From assembly GCA_030142905.1 (NCBI GenBank), contig JASJOG010000033.1, positions 558,001 to 622,000 on the forward strand: a stretch of DNA of 64,000 bases, given 5' to 3'. Below, one piece after another: positions 1 through 14,800 of this stretch. The notes beneath the pieces were generated by a model. The model saw nothing but the letters and a program-made list of their open reading frames with translations. It was not told the DNA's origin and searched no databases. Made by a program: the position numbers and the translations under genes. How positions within the stretch are numbered: the stretch's first letter is position 1; each line of letters begins with the position of its first letter. The stretch is from Heliopora coerulea. Lineage: Eukaryota; Cnidaria; Anthozoa; Scleralcyonacea; Helioporidae.

Positions 1-1975
1 GTACTGGGGCCCAACGCATGTTTCCACGGAAAATTTTGAATTCTCAAGTCAGTAAAAAGTCATTTCAGGTATTTTCGGAGTAGTTTTCAACATAATCTAA
101 TGGTGTAAAGTGTATATTTGTCCATTCAATGCCATCACAATTTACGAAATTTATCACCTGCCCGAGTACAATATGCACGGCCATGCGAAGCCAAGACGAA
201 GACGTGCCGACGAGAAGGTAGCATACGCCGCTACCCGATTTACAAGGCGAAGATCTGGTACCAATAAGCCAAAACAGTTGTTGAGTATTTTGTGTAGTAA
301 AAAGTCTACTGTGGACAGGAGTCGAATTTTGCTACTAATGGCTTCGAGCCCACCATCTCATCGAAAACTTAAAATTGGTCAACAACGATAGAAATGAGAA
401 AGTTAATAAGACGACAGCGTGATTCATTCAACTCACCGACACACTAGGATCTGCGAACTGCATGATGAGTGCATGAGGAATAATTAACACTTGGTGATAT
501 CAAAGTACCCTACTGTTTTCAATCAACTTTGTATGAGAGTTGGAAAATCGGGAATCAACTTGGAAAGCCGTACCAATTTTGAACCTACCTATAAACTAAG
601 GGACCCTTTCGAACAGAAAAATATGATAAATACCTTAGTTAACCCGATATCTCCCAAACGTACATAACTGTAGATTTAACATATGCGAATTAGATGCATA
701 AACGGATTTCAAGAGATTTTCAAAAGGATTTTGAATTGAGGAGATAGTTTAAAATTTGTAATGCTGGCATTGTTCTTTGCGATGACATTATTACGGAAGG
801 CAATGCCGTGAATGACTCCATAACGTTAACAATTAACTTGAATGCTCGGTAATTCCAATAATTGTGGAAAGAGCATAGTTCCCCGTAGAACGGATAATAG
901 CCTTCGATCTGTTGTGCCCTGTTTCTTTTTATCACAGAGATTTTCTCATACGTTTTATAGATCTTTGAGTGGCATACCGAGGGGGGCACGTAAGAGAGGG
1001 CAATTGCCCGTTGAACGCCAATTTATGTCATAAGAATTTTTTTAATACTAAGTAAATGTTGAGAAAAATAACACATCACTAAGGCTATTACAATTTTACT
1101 CCCCTCAATATTACCACACTAGCTGTCCTTGACATCGTTTTAGTAATTTTACAAGTTATCAATAAGTCAGGGATGCGCAACAAATTACGTTTTTCCCTTC
1201 GGTGCCGATAGTACTAAGTATGGCGTTGGAAGCTTTATCATTACCACTCCTCTATGAAGTGGACATGCGTTTCAACAATAAGGGCCGTTTACACGTTTGA
1301 TTTTGTATGTTACAATTGTCAACCTGATGTATGTAATAACCTCATGACAGTCTATGAAGCAGGGTTTCGGCTTCTGATTAGCTGTAGTTTGTCCTCGAAA
1401 CTCTCGTCAGTTAAACGCATATTCCAAGATATCAATTGTAAGGCACAAAATCACACGTGTAAACAGTACTTTACAGTGCAGTGTTGCAGCAATTACTATT
1501 AATGGGTAAATGAGAAAGTAAAGAATTAGGTCAGGATATGTTCATGGTTAGGCTTTTATTAACCATTAACTTCACGGGGAATATTTTTTCTTCATATATT
1601 TGTTATTCTCCTCATGTATGCCACTCAGCATTTTACCCAATATCATCTTTCTCCTTATCTTTAGTTATAGGTATTGATTTATTAATGACTTTCTCTCAGT
1701 TCTTATGCTAATTTATCTTTACTTCTTGACCTTACTTTCTTGATATTTTCCTTCGTCTTTCTCGAATTTTTCCTTAGCTTTTGTGTCTTTCCTGAGTCTT
1801 TGCGTCTCATTGTCTAATCGACTCTCACTGTTTGATCTTTCAACATCCCGGTGACAAAACTTTCTTCAATCTCGTCCCATACCCCATGCAATTTTTCGTG
1901 CCTCTTACGTCAAACTCATTCCTGCTCGTAAATTTTCACGATTGTTATTTTTAATTACGTTTCTGGTTTATGCAG
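1..1975. other. Sequence upstream of the homeobox exon; no gene recognised
   Basis: No coding region, RNA gene or clear transposon could be supported here. The first homeobox exon must be joined to an upstream exon ending in phase 1 (one nucleotide of a split codon). Such an exon could lie in this stretch or left of the window. A candidate ending at 1437 was considered and not accepted. Bases 1560-1975 are rich in T and C, as expected for an intron. Confidence 0.5.
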
Positions 1976-2142
1976 CTCCAACACCAAAGAAAAAGAAAAA
2001 AGAGAACAAAACAAGAAGACAGCGGACGACTTTTACGAGCGAACAAACCTTAAAACTTGAGCTGGAGTTTCATCAAAACGAATACATCACTCGTTCAAGA
2101 CGGTTCGAACTTGCAGCTTGTCTGAAACTGACGGAAACGCAG
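1976..2142 (+). CDS. ro: ro-like exon with homeodomain residues 1-44
   Basis: 167-nt internal exon. The acceptor follows a pyrimidine-rich tract ending in tatgcag, and the donor is CAG followed by gtatta. The exon starts in phase 1, with CT completing a codon whose first base comes from the previous exon, and ends in phase 0 after Gln44 of the homeodomain. The homeodomain begins at 2011, so exactly 44 codons (2011-2142) lie here. The open frame starting at 1942 reads through intron sequence; its upstream Met is unlikely to be the real start. Confidence 0.88.
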
Positions 2143-5100
2143 GTATTAATAGAAGTTATTGGGAATATGCTTGTAGAGTCATTAATCAAACACAAACAAC
2201 AGAACTGTTATACTGAAAAATTACAGATAACGTAGCTATCCACCCTCTTTCTTACTTTATCACCCTACCTCCAACTCTGCCTAAATTTTGTCTCTGTCTC
2301 ATTTCTGTTCTTCGTCCCCATTCACGCCACTGTTACTCTGTCTGTCTCAAATTATATATGAAGTTAAATTAAGGTAGAAAGAATTTCACTTATTTACAGT
2401 CGTGAATCTTGAGGCTTTCTCTATGTCTTTACATGGGGGGCACATGCACTCCGCTTTCTGCATGACTAAAGAATGACCAAATAACCTTTGGTTCATTTGC
2501 TTTGAAACAGATGAGCATGGAGTCGGAAGCTGAAGCTCACCCTAAATAACTTTCAGAAGTTAGATACATCGCATTTAATCCAGTATTTGGCGGACAATTT
2601 AAACATATTCGTTCGCGATAATTCAACAAGTTTTGTTTTTACTAGCTGTATCATATTTGTATCCATTTGTTGCTCAGATCTAGATGTTCCACAAAAACCT
2701 AAAATACGAACAGAGTGTTTGGTAGCTGTTTTCTCAACTTTCCTTTACTGAGACGTCGGGAGAAGAATTTGTAGATTCATGCATAGCTCTAATCACAGGG
2801 GTTCAACTAGGTGGGGGATCGGAGGTTCGTGATCCCTGCCTTTTTATGGGAGGTATGGCATGTGCCCTGTCAGCAACACTATTTTGTCTTCATTCTCCAA
2901 ACCCATGTAGATCTACTGCACTTAAAATTGTCAAAATCACCAGATGGTGCTTGATACTTCCCTCCTACCCCTGTCCTTTGGAATTCCTGGTTGCGCCCCT
3001 GAATGTTCCTGGTTCATTCAATCCGGCAATGATTACAAACCCAAGAAGCCCATATTGCGTATGGACGTTTTTTTTCACTCCCCTCAACCAAACAAATTGC
3101 TTCGCAGTCTCTGTCTACGCTTTCGTAGGGCTTCCAACGTCTGGGATATATCCCAATTTGGATAACCAAAGACTTGTTTTACTATCACTAACAATTAAAC
3201 TTCACCTCAGATTCAAGCATTCCCAAAGCATATGAACCATCAATCAAAATATTGGAAACGTTTTCTTTCACCAAAGTCAATGAATTGGTCATCTAAATCA
3301 GAAAGCTCAAAATGTTTTCGGGAAGCTCGTTCACACATCCGGTAGAAGAAATCTTGTTTTCAATTTTACCACATGCCTTCATTGTTCAAGGTGTACTTCA
3401 TGCTTATTTGAAGGAAAATTTTATTGTGATAAAAATTGGCGTGAATAGGACTTAAATACCTCATTTCGTTTTTGAGACTTCAACCCTTTCCTGTCAGGGT
3501 GTCTTCCCTTTGCAAAGTAAAATCTTCTGGTGTTGGCTTGAGTAAAACAGTTGAACGTTGACAAATAGATGACATTAACATTGACATCACGCTGTTTAAC
3601 AACTTCTAAGGAATTCGTGTCTATCTTTGACATTATTCAGGTAAATCACTTGAACGTTTGCATGTTCTGTCGTATGGGATTCATGTACGCAAATGTGCAA
3701 TTTTAAGTGATTTCGATTCTCTAAATAATCTCAGAAACATGCATGATATACGTAATTTTCAAGACATCATTATGATGTGTGACGTCATTTACATATCGAT
3801 TAAATTTTAGTATCATTTGTCGTAGTAAGCACTATCAGAGCCAAGGGACAAATTTTACGTTTGTCACCCCTCCCCTATTGCCAACTTGAAAAATAAGAAT
3901 GCTGTCAACGACGGAATGACAATATTGAAGGGATAAAAATGACCATGAGATATTTTTGTATATTTTTTATATTTATATAAAAGGATATTCACGATATGAC
4001 AGTTTGGCACCCACTTATTTTGGTTTATTTTTCTGTCCTCTCCTTGCTACGCTACTTTTAGTATATCATGAACGAAGTAGTATCTCGAAAAACTGAAAAG
4101 AACTTCTAGAAAGACCTTGAATACCAATCTTTACAAATTTACCTGTTCTTTTAAATAATGAACTAGGGATTAGTAGGAGGCCGGAAACAGTGCCAGCGAG
4201 AATAGCTGCGGGGCCCTGGGTAGAGGTAGAGAAGTTGGTAAACCCCCTTCAGTCGAAAATGAATTTGACAAACCTAACTATTGAGCAGAATGAAGCTTTT
4301 TATTTTTTAATTTTTGGAATATTTCATGAGACGTCTAATTGCTCTTCGAATTCATGATAATGCAATAATACCTCACCGTATGAAGTTAAGAAATGAACAA
4401 AACTGGAAAGTAATTCTAAATTTAAATTAATAAATACAACCATTGCCAATCTACAAATTTTATAGCAGGTTTAGAAACGTTCCTTCATGTCTAGTTAATT
4501 CAGTGTTCTGTGAATGATGAATCCATACGGTCTACACTCTACAGTGCTACTTTAAGTGAAACCTTGAACGTTCAAGTCACATGAAGCAAACGTCATATAG
4601 TATAAAATCACTGATTTATCTTTTCGTGTCTGGAACACGGAAGTTGCCAAATTGGAATGCAAAAAAAAATGGCCATATTGTCTTACTTAATTTTACTTAG
4701 AACCATTGATATCCACATGAGCAATTGTTTTTCATTCCAAAGAAAGAAAAAATCTGAATTCAAAATACAACTTTTGCTGTTCATTACCAGAAAGTATACT
4801 GTCATTAACGCCAACCTTAAACAATTATTAAACAACCTCAAACAAACCTCAAGGTATTTCTCTTGCGTAGTTGACATTTCATTATCCCTAATGTATTGTA
4901 GAATGGTGTTAATGGTCGTCTGTTGGCGCTATAGAATGCCCTTTGATGCAAGTGTTTGCGCATATACGCTAGTGAATGTTGATCGAATAAAATGAATGTA
5001 TTGTTGCGTTAATGAGTCTGAGATTGGCGTTAATCACAGTATATTTTCTGGTAATGAACAGCAAAAGGTGTAGTACAATTCGGCCAACCGGATCCCTTGA

Positions 5101-5560
5101 TTTGTTCCAGACCCGCGGTCCCCCTCTTGGTGGTAATGGCCAGAAGATATTTTTCTGATCGCCGAAATTTTTTCATAATCCATTAATTTTTCACTCAAGA
5201 AAGTTCCATTGGAAATTAATTTTTCCTTCATGCACAATTCAGATGTCGGGCTGTAGGCAACTCTTTTGAAGGAAAACTGAAGTTTATGCACAGCTCAACA
5301 AGAACGTATTTATGTAAGGTACACTCGTGTTTCTTATTCATGTATCCTTCTGACCGCAGGTAAAAATATGGTTCCAGAATCGAAGAGCTAAAGACAAACG
5401 CATCGAGAAGGCGCAGCTTGATCAACGCTTTCGGTTGGCCAGTGGTTATCCTTCTGGACTCGTTTATCATCATGGATCTTACTATGGCTTTTGCAATTCA
5501 CCTTATTACAATGCAGCAACGACGCAGGCATCAGTTCCCCTAAGCCAGCCTTTGATATGA
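1976..5560 (+). CDS. ro: Rough-class (Ro) homeobox gene, 3' part, two exons with one intron
   Basis: Homeodomain transcription factor, acting in the nucleus on DNA. The two exons (1976-2142 and 5360-5560) splice in phase 0 and give a full 60-residue homeodomain followed by a 50-residue tail and TGA. The N-terminal arm reads RRQRTTF, helix 1 contains TLKLELEF, helix 2 [13 protein letters not shown], and helix 3 [14 protein letters not shown] with the invariant W48, F49, N51 and R53. Immediately after it comes IEKAQLDQ. The combination [15 protein letters not shown] with [12 protein letters not shown] is what I know from Drosophila Rough and the Ro class of ANTP homeobox genes, so the assignment rests on recognition of family motifs. 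The intron falls between homeodomain residues 44 and 45, a common site in ANTP-class genes. The N-terminal part, including the start codon, was not found. A lysine-rich basic run (PKKKKKENK) precedes the domain. Alternative: another ANTP-class member, but the helix 3 extension argues for Ro. Confidence 0.85.
2143..5359 (+). other. Intron of the homeobox gene
   Basis: 3217-bp intron with donor gtatta and acceptor tgaccgcag. It contains one small MITE-like repeat (2796-3001). I saw no other coding segment, and the open frames in it have no recognisable content. Confidence 0.75.
2796..3001. mobile_element. Small hAT-like MITE, copy 1 of a dispersed pair
   Basis: 206 bp bounded by CAGGGGTTCAACTAG on the left and the reverse complement of CAGGGGCGCAACCAG on the right, a 15-bp imperfect terminal inverted repeat. 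CAGGGG ends are typical of hAT-superfamily non-autonomous elements. No clear 8-bp target duplication remains. The interior is related to 32937-33126; both share the core GTAGATCTACTGCAC followed by a near-identical stretch. Confidence 0.55.
5360..5560 (+). CDS. ro: ro-like terminal exon with homeodomain residues 45-60 and the C-terminus
   Basis: 201 nt, 66 codons plus TGA at 5558-5560. It opens with GTA AAA ATA TGG (V45 K I W48) directly after an AG acceptor and includes the whole second half of the recognition helix. The tail is short and rich in Tyr, Ser, Ala and Gln (segment [15 protein letters not shown]), with no second known domain. Phase 0 at the 5' end agrees with the upstream exon. 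Confidence 0.9.
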   Translation, partial: VKIWFQNRRAKDKRIEKAQLDQRFRLASGYPSGLVYHHGSYYGFCNSPYYNAATTQASVPLSQPLI

Positions 5561-5715
5561 AATAAATAGAATTTCTTTTGCTGTACATGTGAGAACCCAT
5601 TCAGATAATTCTTCTAGAAATTTACGTTATATTTAAAAAGTAGCATGTGAGTCCAAGACGTATAGAGTGTATTTCCCAACTTAATTTATCTTAAACACCG
5701 ATTTTTTGATGAGAA

Positions 5716-5742
5716 AATAAAATGAGTTCATTATCTAATAAA
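5716..5742 (+). promoter_or_regulatory. Candidate polyadenylation signals of the homeobox gene
   Basis: Two AATAAA hexamers (5716-5721 and 5737-5742) lie 156-177 bp after the stop codon in AT-rich sequence. This spacing is plausible for a 3' UTR, but which one is used cannot be told from sequence alone. Confidence 0.5.
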
Positions 5743-5848
5743 GATTCGGTAAATCATGCTAAATAGGCAATTTGCGCTAAGAAGTCATGTGACATCAACC
5801 CCCTCAAACAGCAGGTTTGTGATCATGGTTAGAGAGTGATATTTTAAG

Positions 5849-6231
5849 CAGGGCCGTAGCTAACAAGTCAAAGTTGGGGGAAGGGGAGGCTGAACGAAAA
5901 TTTCCGAATGACAAAGATTTTTGTCCGAATCTTTCCGATTCAAATCAAGTGGGAAGTCGAAGCACCGAGGAAGCCTGTTCAAAATCCAGATGAGAAATCA
6001 AAATAAAAGTATATTCGTTATGGGCAAAGGTCTCATATAAGTAAAAAACTGTGTTTACAAATTTCTATACAATTTGTCAATTTAATAGAATTTCCATAGT
6101 TCACTTCATTTAAATAGTGTTGATTCTATGTAGCCGTTGCCTTCCGAATAGATAAGTTATTTTCCGAATATCGCAATTTCAAAAAGTTGGGGGTGAAGCA
6201 CCACTCAATACCCTCCTTCGCTACGGCCCTG
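5849..6231. mobile_element. hAT-type MITE with perfect 8-bp target duplication
   Basis: 383 bp with the inverted terminal sequence CAGGGCCGTAGC at both ends, flanked by the exact 8-bp direct repeat ATTTTAAG (5841-5848 and 6232-6239). An 8-bp duplication with CAGGG-type ends is the hAT-superfamily signature. There is no transposase, so it is non-autonomous. A G-rich subterminal stretch follows each end. Confidence 0.85.
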
Positions 6232-6239
6232 ATTTTAAG

Positions 6240-7079
6240 TAACAGTCTAGAGTTTGTGTCTTCAAAACAAGCGTTGGCATCGAGAAATAGGTATTGTTGT
6301 GGCCAGTCACGTGGCGAGAAAAAGTCTATTGTTTTATTCATATAAAAAAATCTCTTTCAAACTCAAGTTTTCCCACTCAAACCACAAGAAATGGGTACAC
6401 AAAAGGTTTGCTTGTTCAGTGGCAAATTCTTGTGAAGCAACATGTCAACTTCGAACAAAACGCATTTTTGCCTTTAACATTCATCACTCCAGCAAAATTC
6501 TGGCATGAATAACATCAAATGATCTATTTACATGTGTCTTTCGGTTTAAATTCAAAGTCTGCATTTAAACGGCGTTTGCCCATGGATAAAGAAATTCATT
6601 CTGGTCACGTAGCCACCAACAAACTTGACCCATTTATCTAAACCAATGAAAGATTTGAGATTCAGAATTCCATAATTTGTATTAAAACTCCGCCCTGTAC
6701 GTGTTATCGTAGTTTATAATTCCGTACCTGCCATTTGCAGAGAGCGAGATATGGTAACTAGTAAGTACCAGTGGCCTATTTGGTTGAACAGTGTGACTTC
6801 TTAGAAATTTTGCTCATTCCATTATTTATATTGGATTTTATTCACTGGATGGGGAAAATCGCCCGAAGCTGTAACAAGCCTCACGCAGCCGAGTTACACG
6901 TTGTCACGAAAAACCCGCTCTTTTTGCAAATGGTAGAGACAAGGTTGTTCTGGGTTGTTCGCAAGCCTACTGAAGGTCATTTTGATGTTTTGTAGATCAA
7001 AAAGGTTATTTCCAGAACCTAATCTAGAGTAAACCAGGCGGAAAACGTAGCTTAATAATAAAAAAAAATAGGAAATAAG
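6240..7079. other. Spacer with no feature recognised
   Basis: Between the MITE at 5849-6231 and the LINE remnant I saw no coding region, RNA gene or bounded repeat that I can support. Confidence 0.5.
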
Positions 7080-7192
7080 CATTGTATAGCTTGATCTTAG
7101 ACTTGGTATCAATGAGTTTCTTATGTCGTTTGATGACTTGAAGCTGGTTACTTATTTTGTGGACAATGGCTGCAACATGATCATTAAAATTG

Positions 7193-8032
7193 CAGGGGCC
7201 GCGGAGGCGGGGGGGGGGGGGGGCTGAGGGAGCTTTAGGCCCCCCACTTTTTTAAAAAGAAATTAAATATTTCAGTATCGCTTTGAAAAACGTCTTAACC
7301 ATGATGAATGGTTATACAAGACAGTTCTGAAAAGAACTAGAGGAACCAACATACAGAGAGAAAGTAAATACTAAAAAGAAGCACTATGCATTTCGGCAGA
7401 CCACTCTTCAGGTGCAAACGTCTGCTAACTGTTGAGAAATGAGTTATCAGCTTATATTTACACCTGATGTAAAGGCAATGATGTCTTCCCACGTAGGAGG
7501 GATTAAACATCAAAATAACGCCAATGTACGTGGATTCCATAATCTTTTGAAAGAATGCTGAACGGCACTTTGTCAGGATGCTAGATTTGGAGTGTGATTA
7601 GTTATTGGCACATCCGTTTGACAATAAGTGTTGACCGATTGCCGAGTCACAATTAATCGTTTGAGCAGAGGTACATTGCCTTTTTGGTTGATTTCTTAAT
7701 GGTACGGTCTTGTTTCGTATAACACTTGGCACATGTTGCTTGATCCTTACATGTAACCTTTGAGTTGTTCTACCTACATAGCGAGAACCACACTCGCATT
7801 TTAGTTTATGATTTTAAATATCCAATAAACATATCCGATATTTGAGTGACCAGCTGATAGTATTTGAGTTGGTCCTGTTAATATAACCAGCGTTTTGTGA
7901 TTTCTGAGCAATCATTAAAATAAGAAGTGTTCACGACCGTCTAGGATATATTGAATTTAATTTGTTCAGGGGGTCATGGTATAGCCCCCTGTCAGACCCC
8001 CCCCCACTCAAAATATCGTTCCGCGGCCCCTG
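7193..8032. mobile_element. 840-bp TIR element inserted in the LINE
   Basis: Ends are CAGGGGCCGCGGA and its reverse complement (13 bp, perfect), flanked by AATTG at 7188-7192 and 8033-8037. The subterminal regions are extremely G-rich (a run of about 16 G near 7210) and C-rich (near 8000). The TIR sequence looks hAT-like, but the duplication is 5 bp rather than 8, so the superfamily is open. Its interior is not transposase but a Penelope-like fragment. Confidence 0.8.
7240..7930 (-). mobile_element. Penelope-like element 3' fragment with GIY-YIG endonuclease
   Basis: The minus strand at about 7610-7800 reads LKCECGSRYVGRTTQRLHVR, followed by IKQHVPSVIRNK and, further on, SAIGQHLLSNGCANN. This is the Cys-containing GIY-YIG nuclease type found at the C-terminus of Penelope-like retroelement proteins. 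Downstream (7340-7540) the frame continues weakly, ending near a CTGAAGA...GAAA hairpin motif. An in-frame stop lies upstream of the CEC motif, so it is a dead fragment. It lies wholly inside the TIR element 7193-8032. Confidence 0.75.
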
Positions 8033-8407
8033 AATTGAGTTGCCTATCAATAGTTACAGCTAATAGCTTAATCGTATCCACAGAGCTAATCGCATAACTG
8101 TCAAGATGATAGGATGGGTTAGCCGTAGTATTACCCAGCCACATGCTAAGACACTTGTCACTATTAACTGCAAGACCGTTACAACTAAACCATCCAGAGA
8201 CTGCAATGAGGTCTGCATTCATACCTTGGTACACAGAAGCAAAGTCAGTACCAGTACAAAAAAGCTGAGTGTCATCAGCGTAAGCGCTTAACTTACAATC
8301 CAACCGGATTAGAAAATGATCATTAAAGAAAATATTAAACATTAAAGGCCCAAACACAGATCTCTGTGGAATGCCCCTATTAACTAACCTCCAAGCAGAG
8401 AAACTGT

Positions 8408-8451
8408 CACCAACTTTGACTCTCTGATGCCGATCAGAGTCAAAGTTGGTG
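8408..8451. repeat. 16-bp perfect fold-back at the 5' break of the LINE
   Basis: 8408-8423 and 8436-8451 are perfect inverted copies (arm CACCAACTTTGACTCT) separated by 12 nt. The left arm belongs to the reverse-transcriptase reading frame, so the right arm looks like a short inverted copy made when the LINE was inserted or truncated. Confidence 0.8.
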
Positions 8452-8656
8452 GTACCCTAGGAGGATCTTGAAATTAACGTCATATCTACGTCATCTTTGT
8501 TGCCATAACAATGAAAACTAATGATGGAATATGATCCATGACCTTGATTTGAGAAGGACACGTAATCTCAACATAGCTTGCGATGAAGTTATCCCACAAT
8601 GCATCACTTCCAATTTCCTAGTCTTTGTTAAACTTCATTTGGGAAAGGCGATCAAA

Positions 8657-8733
8657 GTAAGTTGTTTCGAAGTAAAAGTTGTACATGTCTTTATGGGAAA
8701 ATAACTTCATGCTGTCACTTATATTTTGTCTAG
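8657..8733 (+). other. Possible 5' UTR intron of sec61g
   Basis: A strong donor (gtaagt at 8657) and a pyrimidine-preceded acceptor (ttttgtctag ending at 8733) bracket a 77-bp segment 36 bp upstream of the ATG. A non-coding first exon would fit, but no transcript evidence is available. Confidence 0.4.
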
Positions 8734-8769
8734 TTCCTTCCTTTGTCTTTAATTAACCGAAAACGTAAA

Positions 8770-11821
<3,052 letters not shown>

Positions 11822-14800
11822 CAAGGTGGGTGGATAATGGTATTTTCTTACTACATGTATATGTGAAATAATATATTCCCCAAACAATGCATTTGATGAA
11901 GATAAAACTAGAGTCTGAAGTTTGGGTTCATCAGTATATTTTTCATCATTATTCTGGTTGAAAGTATGTTACATGTAAATAATCAAAGTTTTGCTTTGTT
12001 AAAATTATCATACCATACAATCGAAGCCCTTTGGAAGGAAATCTTATTGTGGTGTCTGAATAGTTTGCTTTCAAAGTTGAGTAGAAATGCTGTGAGCTCC
12101 AGGCATTGGAAGAGGGTTGGAGTACTAACAAAATGTCAATACCTTCTCTAATTTTTGATCCATCACTCATGCTTCAATAGTAAATGAACATTTGATGTAA
12201 ATGCATCAAAATTTTAAGTACATTTTGAGCGAAATTTGTTAATGAAATATGTATACATGGGTATATGTTTATGTATGTGGTAGAATTGGTATCATTTTCC
12301 ACTTGTTGAGTATCTGGCCAATCATTTAACCATTATAGTAGTAGTTGTCTAGCAACAATAACATAAAATGTTCTTGCCCACTACCCCTTCCTTGGATGGC
12401 CCAACTTTCGACTTTTGAATCTCAAGGGATTGATTGCAGCACTACAATACAAGATATGTAAGACATCAAAGCCATAGCGAGTGAGGCCTGACCCGCTCTT
12501 TCGTCAACTCTGTAACTATGGTTTGCATTTTTGGTCATTGGGCTAGAGTTAATGAGAGTTCACCTTCCATAGGTCAGTTGTTGAAAGCCTGCATAGACAA
12601 CCATTCTAAATTGACTTTCGATAAGAAGACTGCAAAGACGTATGAGTTTATTCAGTACACGTATATCGCGGGGCTTGTCCACTCACCTATATACAATTGG
12701 ACTGCTGGAGGTCCTCGTGTTCGTGATACCAACCACTGACAGATATTGCTAGCTCGGGTTATCATCAACTACCAATCAAATGTCATATAATCTCGGAACA
12801 GTGCGTTGTATGAAACAAAGCAATGTTAGGTTAACTCGTAGACATTTGAAAACCAAATGAGCGTTCGACATTTCGGTAAGTTTTGGAGCAATGCAGTGAA
12901 CTAAAAACTCGTTTACTTTTTGCTGATAGTTTTAAGAGAATACATCGTACTGTAAGCCCCGGGTGGCATACAGTAATTGGCGATATACAATGGAGTAAAC
13001 GAAGGAAAACCCTATACGTACAAAAAACATTTTTCTAAAAGGACTCATAAATCGCTCACAATTTTATTAAAAACGTAGGTAGGGGTCGCTGCCATTGGCA
13101 GGAAGACCTATAAATTACAATGCTGACGCCATCCTTTTGGGGACACCACCCGTAACCATTGAACTTTAAAAAGACTGGAACGATATCTTGTTGTACCAAG
13201 CCTCACGATTGAACGAAGTCGATATGGGGGAAGCCATGTAGGTCAAAAACAAGCATGGGAAAAAGTTGTGCTGAACCTTTACTTTTCATCAATAGTTAAT
13301 TCTGACAAATATGTAGTCCAACCGACATTGTCCTCCACTTACTAAGGATAAAAAAAGAAAACTGTCAAAAAATCCGAAATTTAGGCTAAGTTTTTGGCAA
13401 TAGGGTGCATGTTTTATTGCGTAGGGGACTGGGATGACCTGCAAGTTGACGAACATGTCAGCCTCCATGTTGCCTTCAAAAGACAGTTTGCAGATATCGT
13501 TCTAGTCTTTTTTGAGTTCAATGCTCGTAACTTAAACGTAATTGGGCGAAGTGGCCCAGTTATATATTGTTCAGTGGTCTTACCAGTGTGAATATTTCAC
13601 TCATTGGGGCAAAATGTTGGTAAATAGGGTTTTATCCAAGATCATATTTCTGGATTAAAGGTTTCCTAGCTTCAGGTAAATCAAGTACATTGTATGCGCT
13701 GTTAACATTTGTGATGTTGCCGTCCAGGGAACGCAGTACTTGTGTACATTTCTAAATTGCCTTTGACTTGGTAGAATAAAGGAAACGCTTAATTAGTTTA
13801 ATCGTCTAACAGCGGCAGAAATATGTACACTTGGCGTGCCGATTTTAGTCTTTTCTACTGCTGTATGCCAGTTAACGGGGTAATTATCAGGAGTCATTGA
13901 TCCATATGGATAAAAACTCGCCTCCAATCCCTGTGGACTCGATAGCTCAACAGGTGGAGCGGCGCACCGGTATCCGCTCGAGTCCACATTTTTCAGTTGA
14001 CTTCGGCAGTGTCAGATTGTCATGAAAATTTTCTGTTCATGTATATCACGGAGAATGATTCTGAAATAGAATTGAAACACTGCACATCCTCTCATGGATA
14101 AGCGTTAAGTTGTAGCGAGAATATCTCGTGCGCTTAAATTGGATTGATCCACATGCTGTCAGTTTGTTAGTTGTTACTGTTTAGAAATAAGAGCCTGGTG
14201 GCACCCGATGACTGGCGACTGCAAATCTTGACGTCACTATAGTACTTAACGTCAAACGGTCAAACTCTGACGGACGGCGGTCGCTCTGAGTTGATTTTAT
14301 TTAATGTTTTAGGTGTGGATCCCAAGAATGTTTTTTATTGTTAAGGAAGGATTAAAAAGACAACCGAGAAGCTCAGTTCGAGCAACCGACTTAATAAGTT
14401 CCTACTGTGGCAACAGCACTTGAAGATTGTAATTTACATCACACTTACGTTTCATCTCATTTCACGACCTCTTGTAAACAACTGTAAATTTCCTTTTGTT
14501 TAATTTTTCCCTGATAAATTTGAATAAAATTGAAAATGTTCGATGTTGATAACGTAACGTGTCGTTTTAATTTGGCGTTTTAATATTGAAACCCATCCTT
14601 GTCATTGTTTCCTTCGTAGATTTCTTCTGTTCTCTTGGGTTTATCACAAGTTTATTTGACAAACAAAAAGTTCAGTCCCATCCTGGTGCAATCATTACAT
14701 AAAATAGTTAATGTGGCTCCCTATGATAATTCTGTCAGGAGATTGATCAGTTAATATGGCTCGGCACGCATGCGTAGTTAATGATTTTGTAGAGTTACTT

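Larger units (their letters stand above)
7080..8423 (-). mobile_element. 5'-truncated LINE reverse-transcriptase fragment, interrupted by another transposon
   Basis: On the minus strand, 8423 down to 8033 encodes part of a non-LTR reverse transcriptase: GIPQRSVFGPLMFNIFFND, then the catalytic SAYADDTQLF box, then the thumb region. The frame resumes at 7192 as NFNDHVAAIVHKISNQLQ and continues to KLYNAYF before similarity fades near 7080. Removing 7193-8032 and one copy of a 5-bp duplication restores an unbroken frame. The clade looks like CR1/Jockey. It is not an active element: the 5' part is missing and the 3' end is unclear. Confidence 0.85.

Noticed and set aside
1254..1437. Candidate first exon of the homeobox gene (Met at 1254, donor gtaagg at 1438, phase 1)
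   Set aside because: The phase fits the exon at 1976, but the encoded peptide has no feature of a homeobox N-terminus and the frame could be chance.
12518..12739. 73-codon frame starting MVCIFGHWARVNESSPSIGQ
   Set aside because: Looks more protein-like than its neighbours and begins where CpG returns to normal, but no homologue or splice context is recognised.
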